Below, one piece after another: positions 1 to 8,400 of a DNA stretch of 64,000 bases. The translations under genes and the position numbers were made by a program. Numbering within the stretch: position 1 is the first letter of the stretch; each line of letters begins with the position of its first letter. The notes under the pieces were generated by a model. The model worked only from the letters and a program-made list of their open reading frames with translations, had not been told where the DNA came from and did no database searches. Origin of the DNA: CAVSPO01 sp963730005 (GTDB taxonomy: Bacteria > Actinomycetota > Actinomycetes > Propionibacteriales > Propionibacteriaceae); the NCBI GenBank assembly GCA_963730005.1, contig CAVSPO010000017.1:1-64000 (forward strand). Direction: 5' to 3'.

Positions 1-19
1 CGGATATGACGCGATGCGT

Positions 20-31
20 TATAGTGAGTAA
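20..31 (+). promoter_or_regulatory. Putative -10 box of the higBA module
   Basis: TATAGT at 20-25 lies about 7 bases before the GTG start at 32, so the transcript would begin at or next to the start codon (leaderless). The matching -35 box would fall outside the window. No Shine-Dalgarno sequence precedes the GTG, which agrees with leaderless translation, common in Actinobacteria. Confidence 0.4.
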
Positions 32-313
32 GTGATCAGATCCTTCCGGGACCCGGCGACCGAACGGCTCTGGTCACGGCAGCGAGTCAAGAGCATCGAT
101 CCGCGGATCGAGCGAGTCGCGCTGCGGAAGCTGGTGATGCTGGACGCCGCAGAGACGCTAGACGACCTGCGGGTGCCGCCGGGCAACCGGTTGGAAGCCC
201 TCCGGGGCGACCGGGTGGGTCAGCACAGCATCCGGATCAACCAGCAATGGCGGATCTGCTTCACCTGGACCGACGCCGGACCCGCCGACGTCGAGATCCT
301 CGACTACCACTGA
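32..313 (+). CDS. higB: HigB-type toxin (RelE superfamily mRNA interferase)
   Basis: This 93-residue protein has the HigB signature near its C-terminus: GQHSIRINQQWRICFTW at about residues 62-78 and a terminal ILDYH. Family members cleave mRNA at the ribosome and are held inactive by HigA. The toxin gene comes first, the usual higBA order, and the antitoxin start lies 15 bases after the stop. The GTG start at 32 has no ribosome-binding site and probably serves a leaderless transcript. Length and motif content match complete HigB proteins, so it looks functional. Assignment to the family is firm; toxicity is inferred. Confidence 0.88.
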   Translation: MIRSFRDPATERLWSRQRVKSIDPRIERVALRKLVMLDAAETLDDLRVPPGNRLEALRGDRVGQHSIRINQQWRICFTWTDAGPADVEILDYH

Positions 314-328
314 CAGGAGGTGACACCC

Positions 329-622
329 ATGACGGCCATCACACCCATCCACCCGGGCGAGATCCTGATGGAAGAGTTCCTGGAGCCCTTGCAGATCAGC
401 CAGAACCGCCTCGCGGTGGCGATCGGCGTCCCCCCGCGGCGAATCAACGAGATCGTGCACGGCAAGCGGCGCATCACCGCCGACACAGCACTCCGATTGG
501 CGCGCTACTTCGGGACCACCGACCGGTTCTGGCTCAACCTCCAGACCCGCTTCGACCTCGAAATCGAGAAGGACCACCTCGGGAACGCCCTCGACCAGAT
601 CGAGCCGCTCCAAGCTGTTTGA
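329..622 (+). CDS. higA: HigA-type antitoxin (XRE-family HTH)
   Basis: The ATG at 329 is chosen because AGGAGG at 315-320 sits 8 bases upstream; an upstream in-frame GTG at 320 overlaps that site. The 97-residue protein begins with the HPGEIL motif of HigA antitoxins and contains an XRE helix-turn-helix at about residues 20-60 (SQNRLAVAIGV, INEIVHGKRRIT, DTALRLARYFG). HigA neutralises HigB by direct binding and represses its own operon as a dimer. It follows the toxin gene in the same operon. Nothing is missing relative to the family. Confidence 0.88.
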   Translation: MTAITPIHPGEILMEEFLEPLQISQNRLAVAIGVPPRRINEIVHGKRRITADTALRLARYFGTTDRFWLNLQTRFDLEIEKDHLGNALDQIEPLQAV

Positions 623-635
623 CCGACGCACCCGG

Positions 636-653
636 CGCGGCATGAGCGGGCGT
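636..653. repeat. Direct repeat copy 1 flanking the relBE-like module
   Basis: The 18-base sequence CGCGGCATGAGCGGGCGT occurs here, just after the higA stop, and again identically at 1245-1262, just after the toxin stop of the second module. The two copies bracket the second toxin-antitoxin pair exactly. This may be a recombination or cassette boundary. Confidence 0.7.
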
Positions 654-680
654 TGTTCTGCGCGGCGAATTGGCTACACT
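653..680 (+). promoter_or_regulatory. Putative promoter of the relBE-like module
   Basis: A -35-like TTGTTC at 653-658 and a -10-like TACACT at 675-680 are separated by 16 bases. The predicted start of transcription falls on the ATG at 688, again suggesting a leaderless message. The -35 box abuts the end of the 18-base direct repeat. Confidence 0.45.
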
Positions 681-687
681 TGTGGCT

Positions 688-969
688 ATGACGGTTGAGG
701 GCACGATGGCGCTGAAGGACGTGAAGGACCACCTGTCCGAGGTCGTAGACCAGGTGGAGCGCGAGCATGACCGTGTGGTCATCACCAAGCACGGGCGGCC
801 CGCCGCAGTGGTGCTCAGCGTCGAGGACCTGGCGTCCCTGGAAGAGACCCTCGACATCGCCGGACGACCCACCCTCATGAGACAGATCCGCGCCAGCCTG
901 ACCGAACTCGCTGCCGGCGAAGCCGAGGTCCTGACCAAGGATGAGATCCTGCGCTCCCTCAGCGCATGA
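688..969 (+). CDS. Phd/YefM-family antitoxin
   Basis: A 93-residue protein with the Phd/YefM pattern: an N-terminal segment that would bind operator DNA (MALKDVKDHLSEVVDQVE), then a beta strand with RVVITKHGRPAAVVLSVEDL, then an acidic C-terminal tail that would wrap the toxin. The ATG at 688 is preferred over an in-frame TTG at 670 because a -10 box lies 7-8 bases upstream and no ribosome-binding site is present. The gene overlaps the following toxin by 4 bases, so the two are translationally coupled. Antitoxins of this family repress their own promoter together with the toxin. Confidence 0.85.
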   Translation: MTVEGTMALKDVKDHLSEVVDQVEREHDRVVITKHGRPAAVVLSVEDLASLEETLDIAGRPTLMRQIRASLTELAAGEAEVLTKDEILRSLSA

Positions 970-1232
970 GCGACGAACCGCTCCCGATCGCCTGGACGCC
1001 CACCGCCAAACGGGCCCTCACCCGACTCCCGGAGAAGGCCGCGGCCGCCGCGGTCGAGTTCATCTACGGCGCCTTGGCCGAGAACCCACACCGCGTCGGC
1101 AAACCGCTCCGGCGCGAACTGGAGGGCCTGCACAGTGCACGCCGCGGCGACTTTCGCATCATCTATCGGATCACGGACGTCGTCACGATCGTGGCCATCG
1201 ACCACCGCGCGGACATCTACCGCCAGCGCTGA
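966..1232 (+). CDS. RelE/ParE-family toxin
   Basis: An 88-residue RelE/ParE fold protein: WTPTAKRALTRLP at the N-terminus, then KPLRRELEGLHSARRGDFRIIYRI, and the closing VVTIVAIDHRADIY. These match the RelE-type ribosome-dependent endoribonucleases, including basic residues in the central strands and a C-terminal HRxDxY. The start overlaps the antitoxin stop by 4 bases. Partner gene, order and spacing are those of a complete relBE/yefM-yoeB-like module. The exact target, RNA or gyrase, cannot be told from sequence alone. Confidence 0.85.
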   Translation: MSDEPLPIAWTPTAKRALTRLPEKAAAAAVEFIYGALAENPHRVGKPLRRELEGLHSARRGDFRIIYRITDVVTIVAIDHRADIYRQR

Positions 1233-1244
1233 CATCCGACCACT

Positions 1245-1262
1245 CGCGGCATGAGCGGGCGT
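1245..1262. repeat. Direct repeat copy 2 flanking the relBE-like module
   Basis: Second identical copy of the 18-base repeat at 636-653. It begins 12 bases after the toxin stop codon. The interval between the copies (591 bases) contains only the antitoxin-toxin pair and its promoter. Confidence 0.7.
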
Positions 1263-1351
1263 GAGGCTGGTCATGCGTCCGTCGGGAGGCGGTGCCGCAG
1301 CGGGGGCCGTCCAGGAGGATCACGAGCGCGAGATTTCGGGCGGCGCCTTGT

Positions 1352-1570
1352 CTACGGTCGGGTGACGTTGGCCAGGATCTTGCGAAAGCGAAGGGTCGCG
1401 AGCTTGCTGGGGGTGCCCTTGCGGCAGAACTTGAGTCCGACCAGGGCCCGGTTTACCCGCTCGGGAACGACCCGGCCGTCCACGAGCTTCGACTCCAGGA
1501 CCGCGAGCGCTTCAGCGAACCGTGGATCGGCTCTGGCCCGGTCGTAGTGCGGTTTGGGGCACACGCTCAT
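1352..1570 (-). CDS. Small hypothetical protein
   Basis: A 72-residue basic reading frame with no family I recognise. It starts at an ATG without a convincing ribosome-binding site and ends in KILANVTRP. No signal peptide or membrane segment is visible. It stands alone between the toxin-antitoxin modules and the PH-domain gene, in a stretch otherwise made of remnants, so it may be the end of a decayed gene rather than an intact one. Confidence 0.3.
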   Translation of the reverse strand: MSVCPKPHYDRARADPRFAEALAVLESKLVDGRVVPERVNRALVGLKFCRKGTPSKLATLRFRKILANVTRP

Positions 1571-1641
1571 CAGATTGACGGTGTAGTGGGTCGGAGTAGC
1601 TTCAGGTCATCCTGGCTCTGACTCGCGCCTCGCAGGGGTCG

Positions 1642-2037
1642 TCACGGCGAGACAGATGCCGGTTTCCCGAACCCGCCGAGGACCGCGTGGGAGATCAGGT
1701 GGTCCAGCCGCCGGACGTCCACTGCTCGGCCGAGCTTGATCTTGATGTGCCCTGCCCGGGTCCACAGCTCCAACTCAGCGTTGAAATCGATCGTGCCCGC
1801 GTTCTCGGACGACCACATGTTGATCGCCGAATACGGCAGCGAATAGATCTCGACCTTCTTGCCGGTGATGCCCTGGGCGTCCCGGACGATCAGCCGCTTG
1901 GTGGTGAACACGGCGCTGTCGCGGAAGGTGCTGTACGCGGCAACCGGCTGTTCCCCGGTCACCATCAGCGGTGCGACGTCCTGCGGAATGGGGATCTCCG
2001 CCTGAAACGTCCATGCGGTGATGACGGCGGTTTCCAT
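1642..2037 (-). CDS. Bacterial PH-domain protein (YvbH/YozO type)
   Basis: The ATG at 2037 is preceded by AGGAGG at about 2042-2047, which rules out longer upstream starts in the same frame. The 131-residue product is one bacterial Pleckstrin-homology-like domain: GEQPVAAYSTFRDSAVFTTK, then RLIVRDAQGITGKKVEIYSL, PYSAINMWSSENAG and a C-terminal helix HLISHAVLGG. This is the arrangement of the short bPH proteins whose strands end in a TxxRxxxxD turn. No signal peptide is present. Members form ring-like oligomers; cellular roles are mostly unknown. No operon partner is visible. Confidence 0.75.
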   Translation of the reverse strand: METAVITAWTFQAEIPIPQDVAPLMVTGEQPVAAYSTFRDSAVFTTKRLIVRDAQGITGKKVEIYSLPYSAINMWSSENAGTIDFNAELELWTRAGHIKIKLGRAVDVRRLDHLISHAVLGGFGKPASVSP

Positions 2038-2136
2038 GATGACCTCCTGGGGTGAAGTTGTTCTCCTGGAGCACCGTAACGTCCACTGCTGACAACGTCG
2101 GCTGGTCCCGCATCCAGGCGGTCGGGTCCCTAGAGG

Positions 2137-2328
2137 GTGTTGGCATGGTACTGGGATCCCCCCCAAAGGACCGACCTCATGTTGATCCAGCGGCAAGGTT
2201 GGCCGGACGGCACCTACCATCCCACCCTGACTGCCGACCGGGACGCCATGGCCGCGTTCTTCTACCGCTACCAGGGGTCCCCGGCGGTCACGGCCCCGTC
2301 ATCCTCGGAGCAGAAGTCCGTGCCCTGA
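2137..2328 (+). pseudogene. S-layer-homology (SLH) domain remnant
   Basis: The stretch GWPDGTYHPTLTADRDAMAA followed by FFYRYQGSP matches the repeated SLH-like unit of actinobacterial surface proteins, which typically reads DGTFRP...NRDAMAAFMYRLAG. Only one partial unit is left, with no signal peptide, no further repeats and no plausible start, so it is a scrap of a large cell-surface gene. It lies next to transposon remnants, consistent with deletion by mobile elements. Confidence 0.5.
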
Positions 2329-2518
2329 CACGGGCCCTAGGCCACAGGCCGTTTCCCGGACGAAAACGACATCCTGTGCGAACACGCGACCCCGTGAAGA
2401 GCAGCACCAACCCAGAACACCGTCCTCGAACCGCGACGTAGCCACAGCCCAAGGGCTCAGAGGAAGCTAAGCGACCATCCTCAATTGGGCAGTTGACCGA
2501 TGTCACGACTATGGGCAT

Positions 2519-2773
2519 GAGCGCGCCATTGCACTCACCGGGATGGGCGCGACCGACACCGCCGACTACATTCGACATCACCTGAAATTCGCTGGCAGGT
2601 CCGACCCGCTGTTCTCCGACGACGCGATCGGCGCGATCCACCAAGCAGCCCGCGGCTACCCCCGGGCAGTGAACAACCTCGCCATCGCGGCACTGATCGC
2701 GACCTACGCCGCGCAAAAGAGCATCGTCGACCTCGGCGCCGCACAATCAGCGATCACCGAGAACAGCGAATAA
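2519..2773 (+). pseudogene. C-terminal remnant of an ExeA/TniB-type AAA ATPase
   Basis: Reading in frame from 2519, the peptide contains ERAIALTGMGATDTADYIRH, then FAGRSDPLFSDDAIGAIHQA, RGYPRAVNNLAIAALIATYA and KSIVDLGAAQSAITE. This is the C-terminal lid domain of the ExeA-like ATPases that accompany DDE transposases in Actinobacteria. Walker A and B motifs and the N-terminal two-thirds are gone, so it cannot function. The natural stop at 2773 is kept. It marks the footprint of a lost transposon at the left edge of the defence island. Confidence 0.7.
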
Positions 2774-2817
2774 CCCCCGCGTCACGAACGACGACCGCCA
2801 CATCACCATGACGACCC

Positions 2818-2847
2818 ACGCCCCGCCGGACCACCCCGGCGGGGCGT
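2818..2847. terminator. Strong hairpin, possible terminator
   Basis: A perfect 12-base inverted repeat (ACGCCCCGCCGG with its complement) is separated by a six-base loop. It lies 45 bases after the ATPase remnant stop. There is no T-tract, as is common for hairpin terminators in high-GC Actinobacteria. Confidence 0.45.
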
Positions 2848-2917
2848 CCCCATCCCTACCCATCGTCACCAACCAAGACGTCGCCATCGTCAAACAACGC
2901 GACGGACGACAACCGCT

Positions 2918-3100
2918 GCGCGGCTGGGGATCTCGCGGAAGACGGTGATCAAGGCGGTGAAGTCAGAAGCGCCACCGAAGTACGAGCGGGCACCGACTGA
3001 GACATCGTTCGCGACGGTCGAGGCGAGGGCGCGTGCGTTGATGAAGGCAACGCCGGACATGCCGGCGACGGTGCTGGCCGAGCGGGTGGAGGGAGGGTGA
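2918..3100 (+). pseudogene. IS21-family transposase (IstA) N-terminal remnant
   Basis: The frame reads LGISRKTVIKAVKSEAPPKY, then ERAPTETSFATVEARARALM and ATPDMPATVLAERVEGG. This matches the N-terminal helix-turn-helix and linker of IS21 IstA proteins, where ISRxTVxK(A/Y) is followed by PPKYxR and PxMPATVIAERVG. The catalytic DDE core is missing and the frame stops at 3100. It is a dead scrap just downstream of the defence operon's last gene. Confidence 0.6.
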
Positions 3101-3192
3101 CGGGGGGCTGCAGGTTGACCGTGCAGCTAACCGCCGGGTTTCAGAGCACCGCTCCGCCCGAGCCCGATGAAGAGAAGCGCCTCGCTGTGACT

Positions 3193-5499
3193 TCATCCGT
3201 CGGATCCTGATTGCCAGTGTGGGAGCCGCTCCTTTGCGAGCGCCCCTGCTGGTGCAGGCATCAGCCCACTCGGGTCACCGCTCCAAGTAACCACCAGTTC
3301 ATCGCGCGCCCGGGACGCGGCGACGTAGAGCAGCGACCGTTCGCGCAACAGCGCATCCGCTTTGTCCTCGTCGGAGAACTCGTAGTCGCGCATGGGCATG
3401 GGGATCGACCCCTCGGACACCCCGAACAGCAGGACCTTCGCGAACTCAGCGCCTTTGGCCCGGTGCATCGTCATCACCAACGGAGCACCAGACCTGGCCT
3501 GATTGCGGTCGACCGCACGGACCGGCACGCCTCGCTCGGTCAACCCCGTCACGACGAGGTCGCGTTGCCGCGAGTCGCGCACCAGCACCGCGATCGTGTC
3601 CAGTTGCTGGCCACCCAACTCGGACATCCAGCGGGACACCGTGGCGGCGGCAGAGTCAAGTTCCTCGCTGAGTGAGGCGAGCCCGCGCAGCACCGGACGA
3701 GGGCCGCTCCGCGCTGACCGATATCCGTTGGTGCTTTCCGGCTCTGCCTCCAGGTCCTGGTAACTTCCGCCTGCCAGGATCGTCACTGCAAAGTGCAGGT
3801 TCTGGGCCGTTGTCCGGTAGTTCAACGTCAGTCGCCGCGATCGCCCACGAATAGCGATGCCATAGTGGCTGAGCGTGATCTTGTTGCCGTAGATGCGCTG
3901 ATGGCTGTCCTCAGCAATGAACAGGTCGTCCGGGCCTTCTGCGACCAGGGCACGCAGCAACTGCCAGTGCGCTGGCGTCATGTCCTGCCCCTCGTCCACC
4001 AAGACATGATCCGCGAAGCGTCCCTTGTCTGCGGAGCGCGAGTTCAACCAAGCGGCGGCGATGGTCGCCGTCTCCTGGAAGTCGATGCTCCCGGCGATCC
4101 GCGAAGCGAGCCGATAGGCCTCGACGACCTGCCACACGGCTGCTCGTTCAGCTCGGCCAAGCCGCACGCCGCGTCCTGGCCGGCGTGCCCGCAGGTACTC
4201 GTCCCTGGAAGTTATCCGGGCGGGCAGTACGACCAGCGCGTATTCGGCCTCGAAGAACCGCGACGAGCGTAGGCGTTCAGGCAGGTCGTTACCGGCCAAC
4301 GAGATGGCGTCCCGCCATGCGGTGTCGGCGGTGACATGCGCCACGTCCGCGTGTCCTACACCGAGCACTTCCTCGACAGAGTCGCTCACGTCAGATCCCG
4401 CCGCGCGCAGCACCTGCCGCGCGATCGCGTCGATGCCCGTCACATAGGCCCCGGGCGCGCCCAAGCTTTCTGCGACGGGCAGGTCGGGGTCGAGCCGGTT
4501 GAGGTCGCGTCGCATGGCGTTGGCCAGGTTCACCGTGTAGGTGGTCAGGATCACCCTGACGCCGGGGTGGGCATCCAGCAGCCGTTTCGCCCGGTGCAAC
4601 AGCACGACGGTCTTGCCGGTGCCGGCTCCTCCCGACAGCCGGAAGGCGCCCGTGGTGGTCTGCGCCACGAACCGGCGCTGCTCGGGATGCAGGAAGACCC
4701 GCCAGGCACCGAAGTCGCCGCTCTCAATCACCCGGCGCAGTTCCTCGACGCCCTCAATACGGGCGAACTCGATGGACGCCGCCGGATGCTGCAGGCTCTT
4801 GAGCAGTTCGTCGTCCGTGTCCCCGGCTGCGGAAGTCACCGCGTTGGGGTCAAGGCCAAGGTCGTCCATCACCTCGCGGACGCTCATCCCGGCAGCCAGC
4901 CCCACCAGCGCGAGGTGCTGCCATTGGGGGGCGTCGCTGGCAGCGGCTGCGAGTACCTCGTCGTCTCTTGTGGCCGCAAGGGCGGCCAGCGCGACACCTT
5001 CTGGCAGGCCCAGGACACAAACTAGTTCGTCGAGTGGGACGTCGAGCAGCGGCGCCCCGAGCAACGGCGCAGACGTCGTCTCGAAGGCCGATGCCTCTGG
5101 TCTGGCGGGAAGCGGCTTAGGCGTGGTGATGCCGGCTGTCTCGAAGCGGACGGCTCGAGCCCGCTCCACCTCGACATCGCGGATCTCGGGCATTCCGTTG
5201 ACCGGATTGACTCTGAGTTCGATCTTCCGCGCCACCTCGATGGCGTCATCGTGGTTCCAGATGCCATGAAACACGTAAGTGGTGTCGGCGCCGCTCGTCA
5301 ACTTGAACAGCACCGCACGATACTGCTGGTCAACTCGTCCGGTGCGCACCCGCGGATCGCGGGCCCCCTTGATCGGCTCGATATGCAGCCCGGAGGCGGT
5401 GTCGTCGGCGGTGATCTTCTGCAGGAACGTGAACGCCTTCTGCCGGACGCTGGCGTCCAACTGGTTGCTCTGCTTTGTCATGATCAGGTTGATCGTCAT
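3193..5499 (-). CDS. UvrD-like SF1 helicase with N-terminal RelE-like domain
   Basis: An intact 768-residue protein. Residues about 20-110 resemble a RelE-type fold (GLHIEPIKGARDPRVRTGRV, QYRAVLFKL, TYVFHGIWNHDDA). Residues about 250-760 form a superfamily 1 helicase: Walker A GGAGTGKT, DEGQD Walker B, TLNYRTTAQN, MTMHRAKGAEF and a final YVAASRARDELVV. Such proteins move along single-stranded DNA using ATP. The ATG at 5499 is preceded by GAGGAGG and overlaps the upstream helicase stop by 4 bases, so it is the last gene of the five-gene operon. Toxin-domain/helicase fusions of this kind are known as predicted defence proteins. Whether the RelE-like domain still cuts RNA is unknown. Confidence 0.85.
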   Translation of the reverse strand: MTINLIMTKQSNQLDASVRQKAFTFLQKITADDTASGLHIEPIKGARDPRVRTGRVDQQYRAVLFKLTSGADTTYVFHGIWNHDDAIEVARKIELRVNPVNGMPEIRDVEVERARAVRFETAGITTPKPLPARPEASAFETTSAPLLGAPLLDVPLDELVCVLGLPEGVALAALAATRDDEVLAAAASDAPQWQHLALVGLAAGMSVREVMDDLGLDPNAVTSAAGDTDDELLKSLQHPAASIEFARIEGVEELRRVIESGDFGAWRVFLHPEQRRFVAQTTTGAFRLSGGAGTGKTVVLLHRAKRLLDAHPGVRVILTTYTVNLANAMRRDLNRLDPDLPVAESLGAPGAYVTGIDAIARQVLRAAGSDVSDSVEEVLGVGHADVAHVTADTAWRDAISLAGNDLPERLRSSRFFEAEYALVVLPARITSRDEYLRARRPGRGVRLGRAERAAVWQVVEAYRLASRIAGSIDFQETATIAAAWLNSRSADKGRFADHVLVDEGQDMTPAHWQLLRALVAEGPDDLFIAEDSHQRIYGNKITLSHYGIAIRGRSRRLTLNYRTTAQNLHFAVTILAGGSYQDLEAEPESTNGYRSARSGPRPVLRGLASLSEELDSAAATVSRWMSELGGQQLDTIAVLVRDSRQRDLVVTGLTERGVPVRAVDRNQARSGAPLVMTMHRAKGAEFAKVLLFGVSEGSIPMPMRDYEFSDEDKADALLRERSLLYVAASRARDELVVTWSGDPSGLMPAPAGALAKERLPHWQSGSDG

Positions 5500-8400
5500 C
5501 GTGCCTCCTCAAGTGCTGCGTGTCGATGGCGTCTGCGTCCGGTGCGACGATCCGCCAGCCCTCGGCCGCCAGGTCGCGCTCGTCCTGCTGGTTCGGGCTC
5601 AGCAGCACCACGACGCGCTCGCCAGGCCAGCCGAGATCTACCGGAATGTTGTCGGCACCGACCTCCTCCCCCACCCACTCAGGCGCCGGCACATCACGTC
5701 GCGACAATTCCTGGGCCAACTCCTCCGCGCCGACCAGCACGACGTCGTGCAACACGTCGCGCCACCGATCGGAGACCTCGACCCGCCGAGGGGCGACGGC
5801 GGGCGGTGGGCTCGCTCGTAGCCGGCTTCGCCTGCCAGCACGGTGATGACCGTGACCAGTTCCGGCGGGCGGAACATCAGGGTGTTCGACACCTCGAGCC
5901 AGGTCTCCCAGTCGTCTCGGAACCCGGGCGCCGACACGGTAGCCGGGCCGGTTGTCGAGCAGCACTGCCACGTCGAGCAGCATCGCGCCCGAGGCGGACA
6001 CCGCGTCCTCGCCGGTCCGGCGTCTGACGAGGACGCCGAGGGCACCCTGCCGCCACCACCACGAGTTGACGGTGCCGTCACGGTTGCCGGGATGCTCGAA
6101 CAGCGATTGGGCTATCTCGGTCAGTGGCGCGCGCTCGGGTACGACAAGGTCGAGCGTGTGCGGCAGCCCGGCCGGCACCCCCCGGGCGAACCTCGCAAAA
6201 TCGTCGCGCTGGTGCTGCTGGATCCACTCGGCCAGGATCGCCATCGGCCCGCCCAGCGCCGCAGCGGCGACGTGCTGCGAGAACCCGTACATGCCGAGCA
6301 GCCCCGGCAGATAGTCGCTCCTGAACCACTTCGGGGCGACCCGCTGCTTGTCGGACGGCGAAGGCGTCGAGGTCGCGCGCGGTGACCGCCAGCACCTCGT
6401 CGCCCTTGAGCCGCAGCGTCGCCCGCTTCGCGGCGTCGTCCGAGATCCTGTTGTTCGCGGGAGTGGCGTGGAACGCATAGCCGTCGGTGAAAATCGCCAG
6501 CCGTGGTCCCGGGCGGTCACTCTCGAGCACGAAGTCTGGGCGGACGCCGTCCAACTGCACCTGAGGTTTGAGCGTCCACTGCACGCCGCCCAGCTTCAGG
6601 GTGATGGCGTTGCCCCACGGGCCGGGTTGCTCGCTGGTCGTGCCGCCAAGGTTCTTCGCCAACTGCTTGAACGCCTCGCGGAACCGCAACTCCAGGTGCG
6701 ATTCCTGGCTCACATTAGCGGGGGGCTGCTCGGTCACCTGCCAGGCCCGGGCCTCACCCGGCTGCCCCGCCGCGTCGTCGCCGGAACCCAGGATCGCCGC
6801 CAGGTGTCGGGCGGCGGCCTGCCGAGACGTTCGGTCCACCTCGTGGGGCGCGGCGAACGGCAGCAGGCACCGGTGGCAGGCGAGGCGTCCCTCGGTCTGG
6901 CAAGGGCAATCGCGCACCGTCAGGTAGGCGTGCCGGAGCAGGCGCCACAGGTTGTCGGGATCGGCCAGGTCAGCAAGGTAGCCGGTGCCGCCTGGGACGG
7001 TGTCGTGCAGCAGCAGCGCCTCACGGGCGCCCCCCTCCGGGTTCGGGACCCGCACGACCACCACCCCCAGATGATCGGGCGAACCACCGAACTGGTCGCG
7101 CAACCCGAGCAGCAGGGCGGCCTGCAGACTCGGCAGGGCGAACTCGTCACCGGTGGTCACGCTCCATGGCAGTGGCAGTACCACGCCCTGGGTAGTCAGC
7201 GTCCGCGAGAGCACGATCGTGCGCACGTGCTCGTCGGTCGACTTCCGGTTGGGGCACCACGGGCGGTGCTCGTCCATCGAGTTGCTGCCGGCTGCGTTGT
7301 CCAGGTGGCCGCAGGACTGGCAGACCCTGAAGCGGGACGCCGGAACGATCGACCCGCTGATCGCGAACGGGGAGGCAGTCGTGGCGCGCTTGCCCAGATT
7401 GAGCCACCTGATGGTGACGCGGGTCAGGTAGGCCGCCCCGAAGTCGTAGCCCGCCACGTACCACGGGTGGGTGATGAACGCCGGATCAAGGTCGGCTGCG
7501 GCGACGATCGTGAACGGCGTCCGGTTGCGGTCGTCGTGGCGGTCGTCGATGAGCGACTCGTCCCGACGGATCGCAGCGGATGCGCGCTTGAGTTCGACCA
7601 CCGGCACCCGCTGCCCGGTGTCCTGCAGGCCGGTGCTGCCGCAACGTGGGCAGGCCGGCATCAGCTGCGGTTTGCCGGTCTCCTCGGTGTCGACCGCGTA
7701 ACCGCAGTCCGGGCAGAACGCGAATACCCGGATGCCGTCGGCGTCGGTGCCCAGGTCGATCGCGTCCACCTCGATCTGCAGGCCCTTGGCGTAGAACGTC
7801 GCACCGGGTGCGAACTCGCGCAGCGCCTGTGAAGTGGGACGCTGCACGTCGGTCGGCTGCGACTCGTAGGTGCCCTGTTCGGGGTCGTACCAGCTGATCG
7901 AGACGTCCAGGGTGGCCGAGTCGCCGAGCAGGGTGTAGTTGGGCAGCAGCCCGAACTCCTCCATCGCGGCGATCCAGTACTCGCCGGTGAGGTCGCCGAG
8001 TCTTGCCTGCACGAGCTTGAGCGCTGCCTGGGCGGTCTGCAGGGAACGCTTGTCGTCCTCGGATGCGGCTGCCACGCCCGCTGCCTGCAGCAGCGCGGGC
8101 AGTGCTTGCTGGATGGCGAGCTGCCGGTGCTCCAACAGTTCCTTGGCGGATGTCCAGTGTTGCGAGGCGGCGAATACCTGCTTCGCAAGGCCGCTGGTGT
8201 GCGGGCCCTCACTGGGCGTGGCCCAGGCACGCAACGCGGCCGACGGACGCGGGACGCAGTCCCGCTCCGAAGGCCGCCAGGAAGGCGCCGAGGTGCGATT
8301 CGGCGTCCCCTTCTGCCTTGTCGATCAGGTCGCCGAGGAAGCTGCCGGGGGTGGCACCGGCCAGCGCGGCGCGCGCCGTGCGCGGGTGGTGCCAGTCGTC

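Noticed and set aside
2963..3196. Small minus-strand frame just after the UvrD gene
   Set aside because: It is the complement of the IS21 remnant and has no motif or ribosome-binding site.
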